A DNA stretch of 64,000 bases, taken from positions 442,548 through 506,547 of the forward strand of contig NZ_JAKLTD010000002.1 in the NCBI RefSeq assembly GCF_022014235.1, given 5' to 3'. The DNA is from Methanothermobacter sp. K4 (GTDB lineage Archaea; Methanobacteriota; Methanobacteria; Methanobacteriales; Methanothermobacteraceae). The notes beneath the pieces were generated by a model that was not told where the DNA came from, searched no databases, and saw nothing but the letters and a program-made list of their open reading frames with translations. The stretch's first letter is position 1. Each line of letters opens with the position of its first letter. The translations under genes were made by a program, and so were the position numbers. This document shows positions 17,152 to 26,820 of the stretch, one piece after another.

Positions 17152-18768
17152 ATGAGGGAAGCGTGTCGCCGGATAATCGATGACATAATATCAGGTAAAA
17201 TAAAAACAAGGAAGGACCTTGAAAGGGCTAAACACAGGGTTTGCCGTGACTTTGGACTTGAAAAATTCATGAGTAACTCTGAAATCCTTGAACATGCAGA
17301 TCCAGCTGAAAAGAAATTGATAGAAAATCTCCTCAGAAAAAAACCCACCAGGACAATATCCGGTGTTGCCGTTGTGGCCGTCATGTACCACCCCCATGAA
17401 TGCCCCCATGGAAGGTGCCTTTACTGTCCAGAAAGTGAAAAAGCACCTCCAAGTTACACAGGGGAGGAACCAGCCGCCCTGAGAGCCAGAATGTACGATT
17501 TTCACCCCTACAGACAGGTCTACAATCGCCTTGAGCAGCTCCACAGTATAGGCCACCCTGTCGACAAGGTGGAACTCATAGTCATGGGTGGCACCTTCCC
17601 GTCCCACAGCCTCTGCTACCAGGAATGGTTCATATCCAGGTGCCTTGAGGCCATGGTGGACTTTGGAGCCAGACTGAGTGGTGTCAGGGTTGATATACCA
17701 GATCACCACGGCTATGTGAAGGTGGAAGACGCCCAGCGGTTCAACGAGACATCGCCGGTTCGCTGTGTGGGGATGACATTTGAGACAAGGCCAGACTACT
17801 GCCGGGAGGAGGACGTTGACAGGATGCTGAACCTTGGGGTTACCAGGGTTGAGCTGGGTGTGCAGACCATCTACAACTACATATACCAGCGCATCCGGAG
17901 GGGCCACAGTATAGGGGATGTTATAGAGTCCAACAGGATACTCAGGGACTCAGGGATAAAGGTTGCAATGCACCTCATGCCCGGCCTCTTCTCAGACTTT
18001 GACAGGGACCTCCGGATATTCAGGAGGATATTCCAGGACCCATCCTTCAGGCCAGACATGCTGAAGATATACCCCTGCCTTGTTACCAGGGGCAGCGAAC
18101 TCTACAGTCTCTGGGAGAGGGGACACTATAAACCCTACTCCACAGAGGAGGCCGTTGATCTAATCGTCGAGATAAAGAAGATGATGCCCCCATGGGTGAG
18201 GACCATGAGGATACAGAGGGATATACCCTCCCAGCTTATAGTTGATGGTGTCAGAAAGTCCAACCTGGGTGAACTGGTCTACAGGCGCCTGGAGGAGGAG
18301 GGGGTCCGCTGCAGGTGCATAAGGTGCCGTGAGGTTGGCCACATGAGCCGCAGGGGTGTAAGTGTTGATGAGGACGCAGTTACAGTAATGGTTGAGGAGT
18401 ACGATGCCACAGGAGGCAGGGAGTTCTTTATCTCAGCCGAGGACCCTGAAAATGATGTCCTCATCGGCTTTCTGAGGCTCAGGTTCCCATCAGAGAATGC
18501 TCACCGTCCTGAAATAGATGATAAAACAGCCCTTGTAAGGGAACTCCATGTCTACGGTTCAATGATACCCATAGGTGAGCGTCGCGATACCATCGGACAG
18601 CACAGGGGCTACGGTGAGGAGCTACTATCCCGTGCAGAGGCCATAGCATCTGATGGTGGGATGGAGAAAATTATGGTCACAAGCGGGATAGGGGCCCGTG
18701 AATACTACACCAAATTTGGCTACAGAAGGGAGGGCCCCTACATGTCAAAAAATCTCCAGGAGTGTTAA
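17152..18768 (+). CDS. Elp3-type tRNA uridine-34 modification enzyme (radical SAM and acetyltransferase)
   Basis: Makes the 5-carboxymethyl group on wobble uridine of tRNA using acetyl-CoA and a radical SAM mechanism. The 538-residue protein has the cluster motif CPHGRCLYC (Cys84, Cys89, Cys92), an [19 protein letters not shown] segment in the barrel, zinc-site cysteines in [12 protein letters not shown] and a C-terminal GNAT domain (about 400-538; [16 protein letters not shown]). The ATG at 17152 is chosen because GGTGA lies 5 bases before it; a GTG at 17143 is the alternative. deoC follows after 1 base. Confidence 0.95.
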   Translation: MREACRRIIDDIISGKIKTRKDLERAKHRVCRDFGLEKFMSNSEILEHADPAEKKLIENLLRKKPTRTISGVAVVAVMYHPHECPHGRCLYCPESEKAPPSYTGEEPAALRARMYDFHPYRQVYNRLEQLHSIGHPVDKVELIVMGGTFPSHSLCYQEWFISRCLEAMVDFGARLSGVRVDIPDHHGYVKVEDAQRFNETSPVRCVGMTFETRPDYCREEDVDRMLNLGVTRVELGVQTIYNYIYQRIRRGHSIGDVIESNRILRDSGIKVAMHLMPGLFSDFDRDLRIFRRIFQDPSFRPDMLKIYPCLVTRGSELYSLWERGHYKPYSTEEAVDLIVEIKKMMPPWVRTMRIQRDIPSQLIVDGVRKSNLGELVYRRLEEEGVRCRCIRCREVGHMSRRGVSVDEDAVTVMVEEYDATGGREFFISAEDPENDVLIGFLRLRFPSENAHRPEIDDKTALVRELHVYGSMIPIGERRDTIGQHRGYGEELLSRAEAIASDGGMEKIMVTSGIGAREYYTKFGYRREGPYMSKNLQEC

Positions 18769-18769
18769 A

Positions 18770-19435
18770 ATGAAGGTTGAAACAGCAGAGGAACTTGCAT
18801 CACTCATAGACCATACAAATGTGAGGGCAGATGCAACGGTTACTGATATTGAGAAACTGTGCAGGGAGGCCATAGAGTATGGGTTCAGGTGCGCGGTTGT
18901 CACCCCAACCAATGTCAGACTGGCATCTGAACTCCTGAGGGACAGCGATGTCATGGTCTGCTCTGTTATAGGATTCCCAGCAGGTGTTAACACGCCGGCG
19001 GTTAAGGCCTTCGAGGCATCAGAGGCCGTGGAAAACGGCGCAGAGGAGGTTGACATGGTAATGAATATAGGGGCCCTGAAGTCAGGTGCGAGGGAACTCG
19101 TATATGAGGATATAGGTGGAGTCGTTGATGCCGCAGGAGTTCCTGTGAAGGTTATACTGGAGACAGCCTACCTCACAGACGAGGAGAAGGTGGAGGCATG
19201 CCTCATAAGTAAGGAGGCTGGTGCAGCATTTGTTAAAACATCGACAGCCTATGGTGGTCTTTCAGGTGCCACAGTGGAGGACGTGAAACTCATGCGTGAG
19301 ACTGTGGGTGATGAGATGGGTGTTAAGGCAGCTGGTGGTATAAGGGATACTGAAACAGCCCTTGCAATGATAGAGGCCGGTGCGGACAGGATTGGAACAT
19401 CAACCGGGGTCCAGATAATCGAGGGGTGGAGGTAG
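18770..19435 (+). CDS. deoC: Deoxyribose-phosphate aldolase
   Basis: Cleaves 2-deoxyribose 5-phosphate to glyceraldehyde 3-phosphate and acetaldehyde. Key motifs of the 221-residue TIM barrel are LIDHTNV at the N-terminus, [11 protein letters not shown], the Schiff-base lysine in FVKTSTAYG (about residue 151) and the second lysine in [10 protein letters not shown] (about 185). The start at 18770 matches the family and has an AGGAGTG site upstream. It follows the Elp3 gene by 1 base. In methanogens it may also serve pentose supply. Confidence 0.96.
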   Translation: MKVETAEELASLIDHTNVRADATVTDIEKLCREAIEYGFRCAVVTPTNVRLASELLRDSDVMVCSVIGFPAGVNTPAVKAFEASEAVENGAEEVDMVMNIGALKSGARELVYEDIGGVVDAAGVPVKVILETAYLTDEEKVEACLISKEAGAAFVKTSTAYGGLSGATVEDVKLMRETVGDEMGVKAAGGIRDTETALAMIEAGADRIGTSTGVQIIEGWR

Positions 19436-19477
19436 TATGAGAAAAACAGGTATTGATCCTCAGGAAGGTGATCTCAT

Positions 19478-19831
19478 ATGAGGATAAAGATAACCGTGGA
19501 AGGTAAGGGTTACGCTGAGGCTGAACTTGATGATAGAAACCCTGAATCTGCAGAGAGGATCTATGATAGCCTTCCACTTGAGGGCCGGGCCCTCCTATGG
19601 ATGGAGGAGGTCTACTTTGACATACCAGTCACCCTTGACTATGAGAACCCCTCTGATACCGCAAGTCCAGGGGACATATCCTACTGGCCGCCAGGTTACG
19701 CCCTCTGCATATTCTTCGGGTCAACACAGCCCTACTCCCCGGTGAATCATATAGGGAGGGTGACCAGAAACCTTGACCTTTTCTTCAGTGTTGATGATGG
19801 CGACAGGATAATAATAGAAAGAATGGACTAA
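19478..19831 (+). CDS. Cyclophilin-like fold protein
   Basis: A 117-residue protein matching the prokaryotic cyclophilin-like family (TM1367 type): RIKITVEGKG..AEAELDD, a central LEGRALLWMEEVYFDIP strand, SPGDISYWPPGYALCIFFG and a terminal DGDRIIIERM. These proteins share the cyclophilin barrel but lack the proline-isomerase active site. Function unknown. It follows deoC by 42 bases and may be in the same transcript. GGTGA upstream supports the start. Confidence 0.82.
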   Translation: MRIKITVEGKGYAEAELDDRNPESAERIYDSLPLEGRALLWMEEVYFDIPVTLDYENPSDTASPGDISYWPPGYALCIFFGSTQPYSPVNHIGRVTRNLDLFFSVDDGDRIIIERMD

Positions 19832-19856
19832 CAAAAAAATCAGGGGCCCGGAAACG

Positions 19857-20972
19857 CTAAACATCCTCTATTTCCCTGTAGAGGGTATCCCTGCTTGCAG
19901 GGATCCTTCCCAGGTCCCTCACAACCCTTATTATTTCTTCGGGTTCGGTTCTAACACCATGTGATGCCCCCGCGGACCTTGATATGTTCTCCTCACCCAG
20001 TGTACCACCAAGGTCGTTGGCCCCGGACATGAGGGCAACCTGTGCAAACTTAAAGCCCAGTTTAACCCATGAAGCCTGTATGTTCCTTATAAGGCCCCTG
20101 AACATCAGCCTTGAAACCGCGTAGACCTTGAGGTCCTCTGCACCGGTTGCGCCTGCAGCCGCCTTTCCCTCACGGTATATGGGGGCCCTTGGATGCATGA
20201 ATGGTAATGGGACGAACTCCGTGAAGCCCCCTGTTTTCTCCTGGATCTGCCGCAGTATGTCCATGTGTTCAACCCTGTGTTCGGGTCCATCGATGTGACC
20301 GTACATCATGGTGCAGGTTGTTGGTATTCCAACCCGGTGTGCTGTCTCTATAACCTCAACCCACTCCCCGGTACTCAGCTTTGTAGGGCATATAACAGCC
20401 CTTACATCATCATTGAGTATTTCTGCCGCTGTACCGGGCATTGAACCGAGACCTGCCCTTTTAAGTATCCTTAGGGCCTCCTCAATTGATAGCTCCGCAT
20501 TACGAGCACCATAGTAAACCTCCATTGGGGAGAATGAGTGGAGGTGCACATGGGGTAGCTCCGCTTTTATGGCCCTCACAAGATCCTCATAGAAGTAGGT
20601 GTCAAGGCCAGGGTAGAGGCCCCCCTGTATGCAGAGTTCACGGGCACCGTTTTCCGCGGCCTTACGGGCAATTTCAAGGATCCTTTCAGTTTCAAGGTAA
20701 TATGCGTCCCCATCAAGATCATCCCTCTTAAAGGCGCAGAACCCGCACTGTCCCGAGCATATATTGGTGAAGTTGATGTTCCAGTTCTCAATGTAGGTTA
20801 CCCTGTCACCAGCCTCGGACTCCCTGACAGTGTCCGCAGCTATTAAAAGGGCCTGGAGGTCCCTTCCTCTAACATTCATCAAGTAGAGGGCCTCCTCATT
20901 GGTGATTGGCTCATCCATTGCCTTCTCAAGTATTTTTTCTGTGCGGGTTTTAATATCCATGGTGCCAAACAT
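19857..20972 (-). CDS. cofH: FO synthase subunit 2 (CofH)
   Basis: Radical SAM enzyme that joins 5-amino-6-ribitylaminouracil to a tyrosine-derived radical; with CofG it makes FO, the chromophore of coenzyme F420. The cluster motif is CSGQCGFC (Cys72, Cys76, Cys79) and the barrel has [14 protein letters not shown] and [10 protein letters not shown] segments typical of CofH. cofG is not in the window. Three starts are possible (TTG 20996, ATG 20972, ATG 20960); none has a strong ribosome-binding site, and I use 20972. It converges on the cyclophilin-like gene. Confidence 0.95.
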   Translation of the reverse strand: MFGTMDIKTRTEKILEKAMDEPITNEEALYLMNVRGRDLQALLIAADTVRESEAGDRVTYIENWNINFTNICSGQCGFCAFKRDDLDGDAYYLETERILEIARKAAENGARELCIQGGLYPGLDTYFYEDLVRAIKAELPHVHLHSFSPMEVYYGARNAELSIEEALRILKRAGLGSMPGTAAEILNDDVRAVICPTKLSTGEWVEVIETAHRVGIPTTCTMMYGHIDGPEHRVEHMDILRQIQEKTGGFTEFVPLPFMHPRAPIYREGKAAAGATGAEDLKVYAVSRLMFRGLIRNIQASWVKLGFKFAQVALMSGANDLGGTLGEENISRSAGASHGVRTEPEEIIRVVRDLGRIPASRDTLYREIEDV

Positions 20973-21078
20973 GCGATTTAGTATCTGGTTCTCCAAGTTT
21001 AAAATTTTTGGTTTTGGTGAAATCCATATCCAGTTACCCCCATCAGCCCTATGTGGTCCATTAACCCGGCAGAACCAA

Positions 21079-21120
21079 TAAATTTAAATATTAGAGATTA
21101 CCAGCTTAATTTGGAGGTGA
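21079..21120 (+). promoter_or_regulatory. Histone gene promoter and strong ribosome-binding site
   Basis: TAAATTTAAATATT (about 21079-21092) is a good TATA candidate, and a perfect GGAGGTGA site occupies 21113-21120, four bases before the ATG. The strong site fits an abundant protein. Confidence 0.5.
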
Positions 21121-21124
21121 AATT

Positions 21125-21331
21125 ATGGCTGAATTACCAATCGCACCAGTAGGTAGAATAATAAAAAATGCCGGTGCCCAGAGAATAAGTGATGATGCAA
21201 AAGAGGCTTTAGCAAAGGCCCTCGAAGATATGGGTGAGGAAATCTCACGCAAAGCCGTTGAACTTGCAAAACACGCCGGCAGAAAAACTGTTAAAGCCAC
21301 AGACATTGAAATGGCCGCTAAACAGTTATAG
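21125..21331 (+). CDS. Archaeal histone (HMf/HMt family)
   Basis: A 68-residue histone-fold protein that wraps chromosomal DNA as dimers and longer stacks. [20 protein letters not shown], the central helix with [18 protein letters not shown], and the [19 protein letters not shown] end match HMf-type histones at full length without tails. It has its own promoter and a T-rich stretch after the stop. It is one of several histones expected in this genus; which paralogue cannot be decided without a comparison. Confidence 0.96.
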   Translation: MAELPIAPVGRIIKNAGAQRISDDAKEALAKALEDMGEEISRKAVELAKHAGRKTVKATDIEMAAKQL

Positions 21332-21349
21332 GCAGACCCGATAATTCTA

Positions 21350-21364
21350 CCTATTTATTTTTTC
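21350..21364 (+). terminator. T-rich terminator after the histone gene
   Basis: CTATTTATTTTTTTC follows the histone stop by about 20 bases. Oligo-T tracts are the usual archaeal termination signal. Confidence 0.5.
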
Positions 21365-21472
21365 AGGGATTAAGTTTCCCTTACCAAATTTAAGCTGTTA
21401 TGATCCTGTACTGATTCATGGTTTTTCTTTATAAGGTCAGGATAACATAATAATAAGATGAGGTGATTTTTG

Positions 21473-21964
21473 ATGTCAACAATGGATAACCTGAAGGAAG
21501 CATTTGCCGGGGAGTCACAGGCAAACAGAAAGTACCTTGCATTCGCAAGGAAGGCTGATGAGGAGGGGTACCACCAGATTGCAAAGCTCTTCCGTGCCGC
21601 GGCCGCAGCAGAGACAGTCCATGCAATGAACCACCTTGAGGCCATGGGGGCCATCAATAGCACAGAGGAGAACCTCAGGGAGGCAATAGCCGGAGAAACT
21701 GCAGAATTCAAGGAGATGTACCCTGGATTCATAGAGGAAGCAGAAGCAGAGGGTGAAGAACAGGCACGCTGGAGCTTTGACGTTGCAAATAAGGTTGAGA
21801 AGATCCACGCTGAACTCTACCAGAGTGCCCTCGATAATCTTGGGAGGAACGTTGAGGTGGACTACTACGTCTGCAACTGGTGCGGTAACACCGTTGAGGG
21901 TGAGGCACCCGAGAGGTGCGCCATCTGCGGGGCACCCAAAAAGGAGTTCAAAAAAATAGAATAA
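21473..21964 (+). CDS. Rubrerythrin
   Basis: Peroxide-scavenging non-heme iron protein of 163 residues. The N-terminal four-helix domain carries the diiron glutamates (KEAFAGESQANRKY, AAAAETVHAMNHL, REAIAGETAEFKEMY, WSFDVANKVEKIH). The C-terminal rubredoxin-like domain has the two CxxC pairs VCNWCG and CAICG. In methanogens it reduces hydrogen peroxide with electrons from F420H2 via other proteins. GAGGTGA lies 6 bases before the ATG at 21473. The last 13 codons are duplicated just beyond the stop. Confidence 0.96.
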   Translation: MSTMDNLKEAFAGESQANRKYLAFARKADEEGYHQIAKLFRAAAAAETVHAMNHLEAMGAINSTEENLREAIAGETAEFKEMYPGFIEEAEAEGEEQARWSFDVANKVEKIHAELYQSALDNLGRNVEVDYYVCNWCGNTVEGEAPERCAICGAPKKEFKKIE

Positions 21965-22008
21965 TCCTAGTGCGCCATCTGCGGGGCACCCAAAAAGGAG
22001 TTCAAAAA
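21916..22008 (+). repeat. 39-bp direct repeat: rubrerythrin 3' end duplicated past the stop
   Basis: The segment at 21916-21954, coding for the second CxxC pair and the terminal KKEFKK, recurs without a mismatch at 21970-22008. The 54-base period keeps the frame, and the second copy lies after the TAA and an in-frame TAG, so it is not translated as part of the gene. Confidence 0.95.
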
Positions 22009-22035
22009 GATAAAATCCTTTCTATCACCTTACTT

Positions 22036-24240
22036 CTATTTTTCATCAATAACGCCCTTCTCCATGAAGGTTATCCTGAATGTTGTGCCCCCATCTGAAA
22101 TCATCTCTGCAGTCCCGTCAATCTGGTCGGTCAGGTTCCTTACAAGCTGGAGGCCAAGGGATGGGCTGCTTTCCCAGTCAAGATCAGGTGGGAATCCGAC
22201 TCCATCATCACTAACCTCAATCAGAACGTGTTTATTACTCCGTTTAACCGAAACAGATACGGTACCTTCCCCATCAGGGAAAGCATGCTTCACTGCATTT
22301 GTTAATAGTTCATTGACGATGAGACCAACAGGTATGGCGGTCTCCACGTCAACTTTCAGTTCATCCAGGTCCATATTCAGCCTTATCCTGGAATCTGCAG
22401 AATAACTTCGGAACACCTCGGATGCCAGTGTCCTTATATATTCACCCATATCAATGTTCTTGAGATCCTCTGAACGGTAAAGCCTTTCATGGATCAGGGC
22501 CATGGACCTTGCCCTGTTTTCACTCTCCCTGAAGAGGTCCAGGGTCTCTTCATCCTTCGCCTTCCTTGACTGAAGGCTGAGGAGGCTTGAAATTATCATC
22601 AGGTTGTTCTTGACCCGGTGGTGTATCTCCTTGATGAGGAGTTCCTTTTCCTCAAGGGATTTCTCAAGCATCCTCTGTGTCCTCTTGAGGTCCGAGATGT
22701 CATGGAGGACCACGAGGACGCAGTCCCTCCCCTCCGCATGTACAAGCTTATTGTATATCCTTACAGTGTACTCCCTTCCAAGTGGGTCATTAAGGACAAC
22801 CTCATAGGGTTCAATACTATCCTCACCTCCCATTATCATACCAAGCTTTGATCTGAATTCGTCCTTCACCTCATCGGAGATGAATTCAATATCATAGATG
22901 GATGTTCCTCGGAGTTCCTCCGGTGCCATTCCAAGTCTCTCTGATAGGGTTGAGTTGATATCCATTATAACCCCACCCTCCAGTTCAAGGAGAATTACAT
23001 AGTCAGGTGAAAGATCAAACAGTGACCTGTATTTTTCCTCACTCTCCCTCAGTTTCCTTTCGTTCTCTATTCTATGAGTTATGTCCCTTGAAACCGATAC
23101 AACTACATTTTTACCGCCAATTTCAATAAGGCGGGAGTTCACCTCAACCGGGATCCTGCGACCGTCCTTTGATATGTAGGTTCTCTCAAACCTTGCGGCC
23201 TTTCTTTCAAGTAGTGTCCTCATATTATCTGAGATCTCCTCCCTCGTGGGTCCAAGGTCCATGGGGGTCATGTTGAGGAGTTCATCCCTTGAGTAGCCCA
23301 GTTTCTCCACAGCGGTCCTGTTCACCTCAATGTAGTTGCCTGGCAGCCCCTCATCCCTTAACTCAACGATGGTTATTATATCCTCAACACCATTGAAAAC
23401 TGCCCTGAATTTCTTTTCACTCTCCTTCAGCGCCTCTTCAGCCTTTTTCCTCTCTGAAATGTCCCTTATAACTGCAGTTACAAAGTTTTCACCCATATAA
23501 TGCCATCCTGTAATGGATATATCCACAGGAACTCTCATTCCATCCTTTCTGAGTGCATCGACATCCGTAATCATCAGCGAAATATCACTCTTAAATATAT
23601 CCGAAAAATCGTGCCTGTCCCGGTTTTCCTCTGAGATTATCGTGCTGATGTGCCTCCCCATCATCTCATCTGCGGTGTACCCAAAGATCTCCTCAGCTCC
23701 CTGGTTCCATGAAACCACAATGCCCCTCTCATCAACGGTTATTATGGCATCCCTTGCTGTTTCAACTATTGTCCTGTATTTCTCCTCAGTCTCCCTGATA
23801 ACCTCCTCTGATTCCTGAAGGGACTCTGCTAGGAGTACGGTGATGAAGTTGACAAAGAACATCACAGATACCCTCATGATATCCTCATAGAAACCTGAGA
23901 GAGATGCCATGATGTTTGTTACGATAAGTACCGTGCCAAGAAATGCCGTTACGAGAAATGACTTCATCCTGAACCAGAGGGCTGCAAGGACTATTGGTAT
24001 GTAAAAGATGTGTGTGAATACAATTTCAACCCGAAGGAAAATATGAAAATAGACTGTTGCAGTAGCACAGAGGGCTGTTATTGAGGCGACAAGGGCCAGC
24101 CGGGTCCTCATGTCCCTGTATGACTGTATCTTCTCGGTAACAGTAAGAGTTCTATGGACCAATGCCCCCACCCTCTCATTGAATTTTGTATACCTGTGTA
24201 AAACCATCAATCCCATGATGGTTTCACATTCAGTTATCAT
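22036..24240 (-). CDS. Membrane-bound PAS sensor histidine kinase (HisKA_2 type)
   Basis: Signal-transducing kinase, 734 residues. About four N-terminal membrane helices (residues 45-135) are followed by three PAS domains (about 150-265, 275-395 and 405-520; each with the TI/D..G.I...N..... and EEL/DEM pattern) and a HisKA_2 dimerisation helix with EIHHRVKNNL, phosphorylated His near 540. The ATPase domain has NELLTNAVKHAF (N box), DDGVGFP (G1) and SLGLQLV (G2). No response regulator is adjacent, so the partner is unknown. PAS2 and PAS3 may bind small ligands or cofactors. Start uncertain among several Mets; no clear ribosome-binding site. Confidence 0.92.
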   Translation of the reverse strand: MITECETIMGLMVLHRYTKFNERVGALVHRTLTVTEKIQSYRDMRTRLALVASITALCATATVYFHIFLRVEIVFTHIFYIPIVLAALWFRMKSFLVTAFLGTVLIVTNIMASLSGFYEDIMRVSVMFFVNFITVLLAESLQESEEVIRETEEKYRTIVETARDAIITVDERGIVVSWNQGAEEIFGYTADEMMGRHISTIISEENRDRHDFSDIFKSDISLMITDVDALRKDGMRVPVDISITGWHYMGENFVTAVIRDISERKKAEEALKESEKKFRAVFNGVEDIITIVELRDEGLPGNYIEVNRTAVEKLGYSRDELLNMTPMDLGPTREEISDNMRTLLERKAARFERTYISKDGRRIPVEVNSRLIEIGGKNVVVSVSRDITHRIENERKLRESEEKYRSLFDLSPDYVILLELEGGVIMDINSTLSERLGMAPEELRGTSIYDIEFISDEVKDEFRSKLGMIMGGEDSIEPYEVVLNDPLGREYTVRIYNKLVHAEGRDCVLVVLHDISDLKRTQRMLEKSLEEKELLIKEIHHRVKNNLMIISSLLSLQSRKAKDEETLDLFRESENRARSMALIHERLYRSEDLKNIDMGEYIRTLASEVFRSYSADSRIRLNMDLDELKVDVETAIPVGLIVNELLTNAVKHAFPDGEGTVSVSVKRSNKHVLIEVSDDGVGFPPDLDWESSPSLGLQLVRNLTDQIDGTAEMISDGGTTFRITFMEKGVIDEK

Positions 24241-24464
24241 TTAAGTTATCAGATTCACTAAAAAGTTTTCTATGAATGTATGTATGAAGTATCAGTAAAT
24301 ATATTTATGGCGTATAACAATTAAAAAGTTCATGCTTTACCCTTTGAACCCTTGATTTTTAACCATTATCATGCTGATGGGATTTCACTGGGCATTTCAG
24401 GTTCATGGTGTCACCCCATACCTGTAAGGAGGCTTTTATTCCAGAATCCCCACTCCCAGAATGG

Positions 24465-24480
24465 AAAAGGTTATATATGA
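24465..24480 (+). promoter_or_regulatory. Promoter of the tRNA pair
   Basis: AAAAGGTTATATATGA is a near-consensus BRE/TATA element, placed about 30 bases before tRNA-Val. The rest of 24241-24506 shows only A/T-rich sequence, including TAAATATATTTATGG at about 24297, which is probably the sensor kinase promoter on the other strand. Confidence 0.6.
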
Positions 24481-24506
24481 CTACTTCCATAGTTTAGAAG
24501 GAACAT

Positions 24507-24578
<72 letters not shown>

Positions 24579-24579
24579 C

Positions 24580-24658
<79 letters not shown>

Positions 24659-24802
24659 ATAACCACCTCTTTCTCTAGAAACTAATTATATAGTTATTTT
24701 TAAGGACATTGAAACATTTTACAAGTCTTAACTTATCCTACTTGATTTTGAGGACCTAACAACACTCAAGTCAGTTAAAAAATAAAATCTTACTGAAGGC
24801 TA

Positions 24803-26086
24803 TTAATCTTCTGATTCAGCTATAAGGTACGTTCCAGTGGCCCTCTGGATCCTAACCCTCCTGAAGGATCCCGCCTCGCCATCATGTGTAACCACCGGTA
24901 TATATGAATCTGTTCTGCCTATGAAGCCGCCCTTCCTTCCCCTCTCAACTATGAGTATGTTCTGGGTGGTTCCAACGAGCCTCTTATTTTCCTCCTCTGT
25001 GATCCTCCCCTTGAGTTCCTCAACTGTCTTTGATCGCCTCCGCAGTTCCCTGAAGTCTATCTCATCAAGGGATGACGAGAGGGCGCGTGGCCTGTGCCTG
25101 TACTTTGAGAGGTGTATGAAGCCAGGTCTCACCTCCTCAAGGAGCCTGCATGTTTCAAGGAAGTCATCCTCGCCCTCAGTGGGGTAGCCAACGATTATAT
25201 CGGTTGCGATGGAGATTTCCGGAATTCTTGACCTGAACCTGTCAACTATCATCCTGAACTCATCCACAGTGTGCCCCCTCCCCATATCCCTGAGTACACG
25301 GTCACTTCCACTCTGAACAGGGAGGTGGAGGAAACTGTACACCTTCTCTGATCTGAATGCCTCAACAAGACCATCAAGGTCCCTGAGGACACTTGCAGGG
25401 TGCATCATGCCGACGCGCACCCTGAAATCACCTGGTATTTCAGTTATTTCCCTTATGAGGTCAGAGAGTCTCTCACCTGTATCAGAACCATATGCTGCAG
25501 TATCCTGTGCCGTCAGCTGAATCTCCCTGCATCCCGCCTCAATGGCCTCCCTTGCCTCCCTCACGATGATATCTGATGGGTAACTCTGTATCCTTCCCCT
25601 TGCAAAGCGTGTGCAGCAGTAGCTGCAGCTTCCACTGCATCCCTCACATATCTGTATGATGTGTATCAGGGGATTCGACCTCACCCTGGGAACCCCCACC
25701 TTCACATCGGATGTGAAACCGGTTATCCGTTTAACATTACCGCCATACGCTGCACGCACAACCTCCTCTGTCCTCAGTAGCTGGTGGGGTCCAAGCCATG
25801 ATGCATCCCCTGATATGGATTCAAGTTTCAGCGGGTCTATTTCAACCATACACCCAGCAACAACGAGTCCCTTATCAGGGTACATCTCCCTGATCCTCTT
25901 TATCCTGTTTATAACCTTGTGTTCAGTGGGATGCTTAACATAGCATGTGTTAAGAATTATCACATCCGCCTCATCAATCCCTGTAAGGAGAGCCCCTGCC
26001 TCACTCAGAATGCCCGCCATTATCTCTGAGTCTGCCTGGTTGAATGTGCATCCAAACGTCTCTATGTAAACCCTGACTTTGTCCAT
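24803..26086 (-). CDS. tRNA t6A37 methylthiotransferase (MtaB/CDKAL1 type)
   Basis: Adds a methylthio group to t6A at position 37 of tRNAs that read ANN codons. The 427-residue protein has the UPF0004 domain with FGCTFNQADSE (Cys13), NTCYVKHPTEHK (Cys48) and AGCMVE (Cys79) for one cluster, the radical SAM motif CSGSCSYC (Cys150, Cys154, Cys157), FARGRIQS and a C-terminal TRAM domain (about 360-427). It is the last gene of a six-gene minus-strand operon, 45 bases after pcm. Confidence 0.94.
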   Translation of the reverse strand: MDKVRVYIETFGCTFNQADSEIMAGILSEAGALLTGIDEADVIILNTCYVKHPTEHKVINRIKRIREMYPDKGLVVAGCMVEIDPLKLESISGDASWLGPHQLLRTEEVVRAAYGGNVKRITGFTSDVKVGVPRVRSNPLIHIIQICEGCSGSCSYCCTRFARGRIQSYPSDIIVREAREAIEAGCREIQLTAQDTAAYGSDTGERLSDLIREITEIPGDFRVRVGMMHPASVLRDLDGLVEAFRSEKVYSFLHLPVQSGSDRVLRDMGRGHTVDEFRMIVDRFRSRIPEISIATDIIVGYPTEGEDDFLETCRLLEEVRPGFIHLSKYRHRPRALSSSLDEIDFRELRRRSKTVEELKGRITEEENKRLVGTTQNILIVERGRKGGFIGRTDSYIPVVTHDGEAGSFRRVRIQRATGTYLIAESED

Positions 26087-26131
26087 GAGAAATCCCCTTT
26101 AAAAATCATCTGTGAAATTCCCACCTTAGGT

Positions 26132-26785
26132 TCAGTGGAATTTCCAGCCATGTTTACCTATCAGTGGGACAAATGCAACTCCCCCAAGGTTCCTGGACCT
26201 GTAATCCCCAGAGGAGAGTTTCTCAACAAGAACAAGTTCCTGGTAAAATTTATCGGAACCAACAGGTATTAAAAGTTTTCCCCCCACCTCCAGCTGTTCC
26301 CTTAGGGGGTCAGGTATGTATGGTGCCGCCGCGGTCACGTATATCCTGCTGTAGGGGGCCTCAGGGGGGTACCCCTTACTTCCATCCCCATGTATAACGG
26401 TGATGTTATCATATCCCAGGGCCTCAAGTTTTTGCCTTGCCCTCTCATATAATGAATGTATCCTTTCAATCGTGTAGAGATGACCTTCACTCCCTATTAT
26501 CTCTGCTATGACCGCTGCATTGTATCCACAGCCAGTACCAACCTCAAGGACCTTCATTCCCCTCTCAAGGTCCAGGAGCTCCGCGATCATGGCAACCATG
26601 TGGGGTGCGGATATGGTCTGTCCCTCACCTATCGGGAGGGGCATGTCAAGGTAGGCCCTGTGCCTCTCATCTTCAGGGACAAACTCCTCCCTTGGAACAT
26701 TCTCCATCGCCCTTCTTATGGACTCAGATTTTATGTAACCCTTATCTATGAGGTCCTGGACCATTCTACGCCTTTCATCCATCAT
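26132..26785 (-). CDS. pcm: Protein-L-isoaspartate O-methyltransferase
   Basis: Repairs age-damaged proteins by methylating L-isoaspartyl residues with SAM. The 217-residue protein has the N-terminal MENVPREEFVPE and the substrate loop PLPIGEGQTISAPHMVAMI, followed by SAM motif I VLEVGTGCGYNAAVIAE. Such repair is useful in a thermophile. It lies 35 bases after the zinc-ribbon gene and 45 before the methylthiotransferase. A second ATG three bases in is also possible. Confidence 0.96.
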   Translation of the reverse strand: MMDERRRMVQDLIDKGYIKSESIRRAMENVPREEFVPEDERHRAYLDMPLPIGEGQTISAPHMVAMIAELLDLERGMKVLEVGTGCGYNAAVIAEIIGSEGHLYTIERIHSLYERARQKLEALGYDNITVIHGDGSKGYPPEAPYSRIYVTAAAPYIPDPLREQLEVGGKLLIPVGSDKFYQELVLVEKLSSGDYRSRNLGGVAFVPLIGKHGWKFH

Positions 26786-26820
26786 GGAACCACTGAAACA
26801 ATGTTATAAACCATGACATT

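Noticed and set aside
21970-22020. Possible second rubredoxin-like gene or read-through extension after rubrerythrin
   Set aside because: The copy contains only one CxxC pair, lies after a TAA and an in-frame TAG, and has no start codon or ribosome-binding site. It is a duplication remnant.
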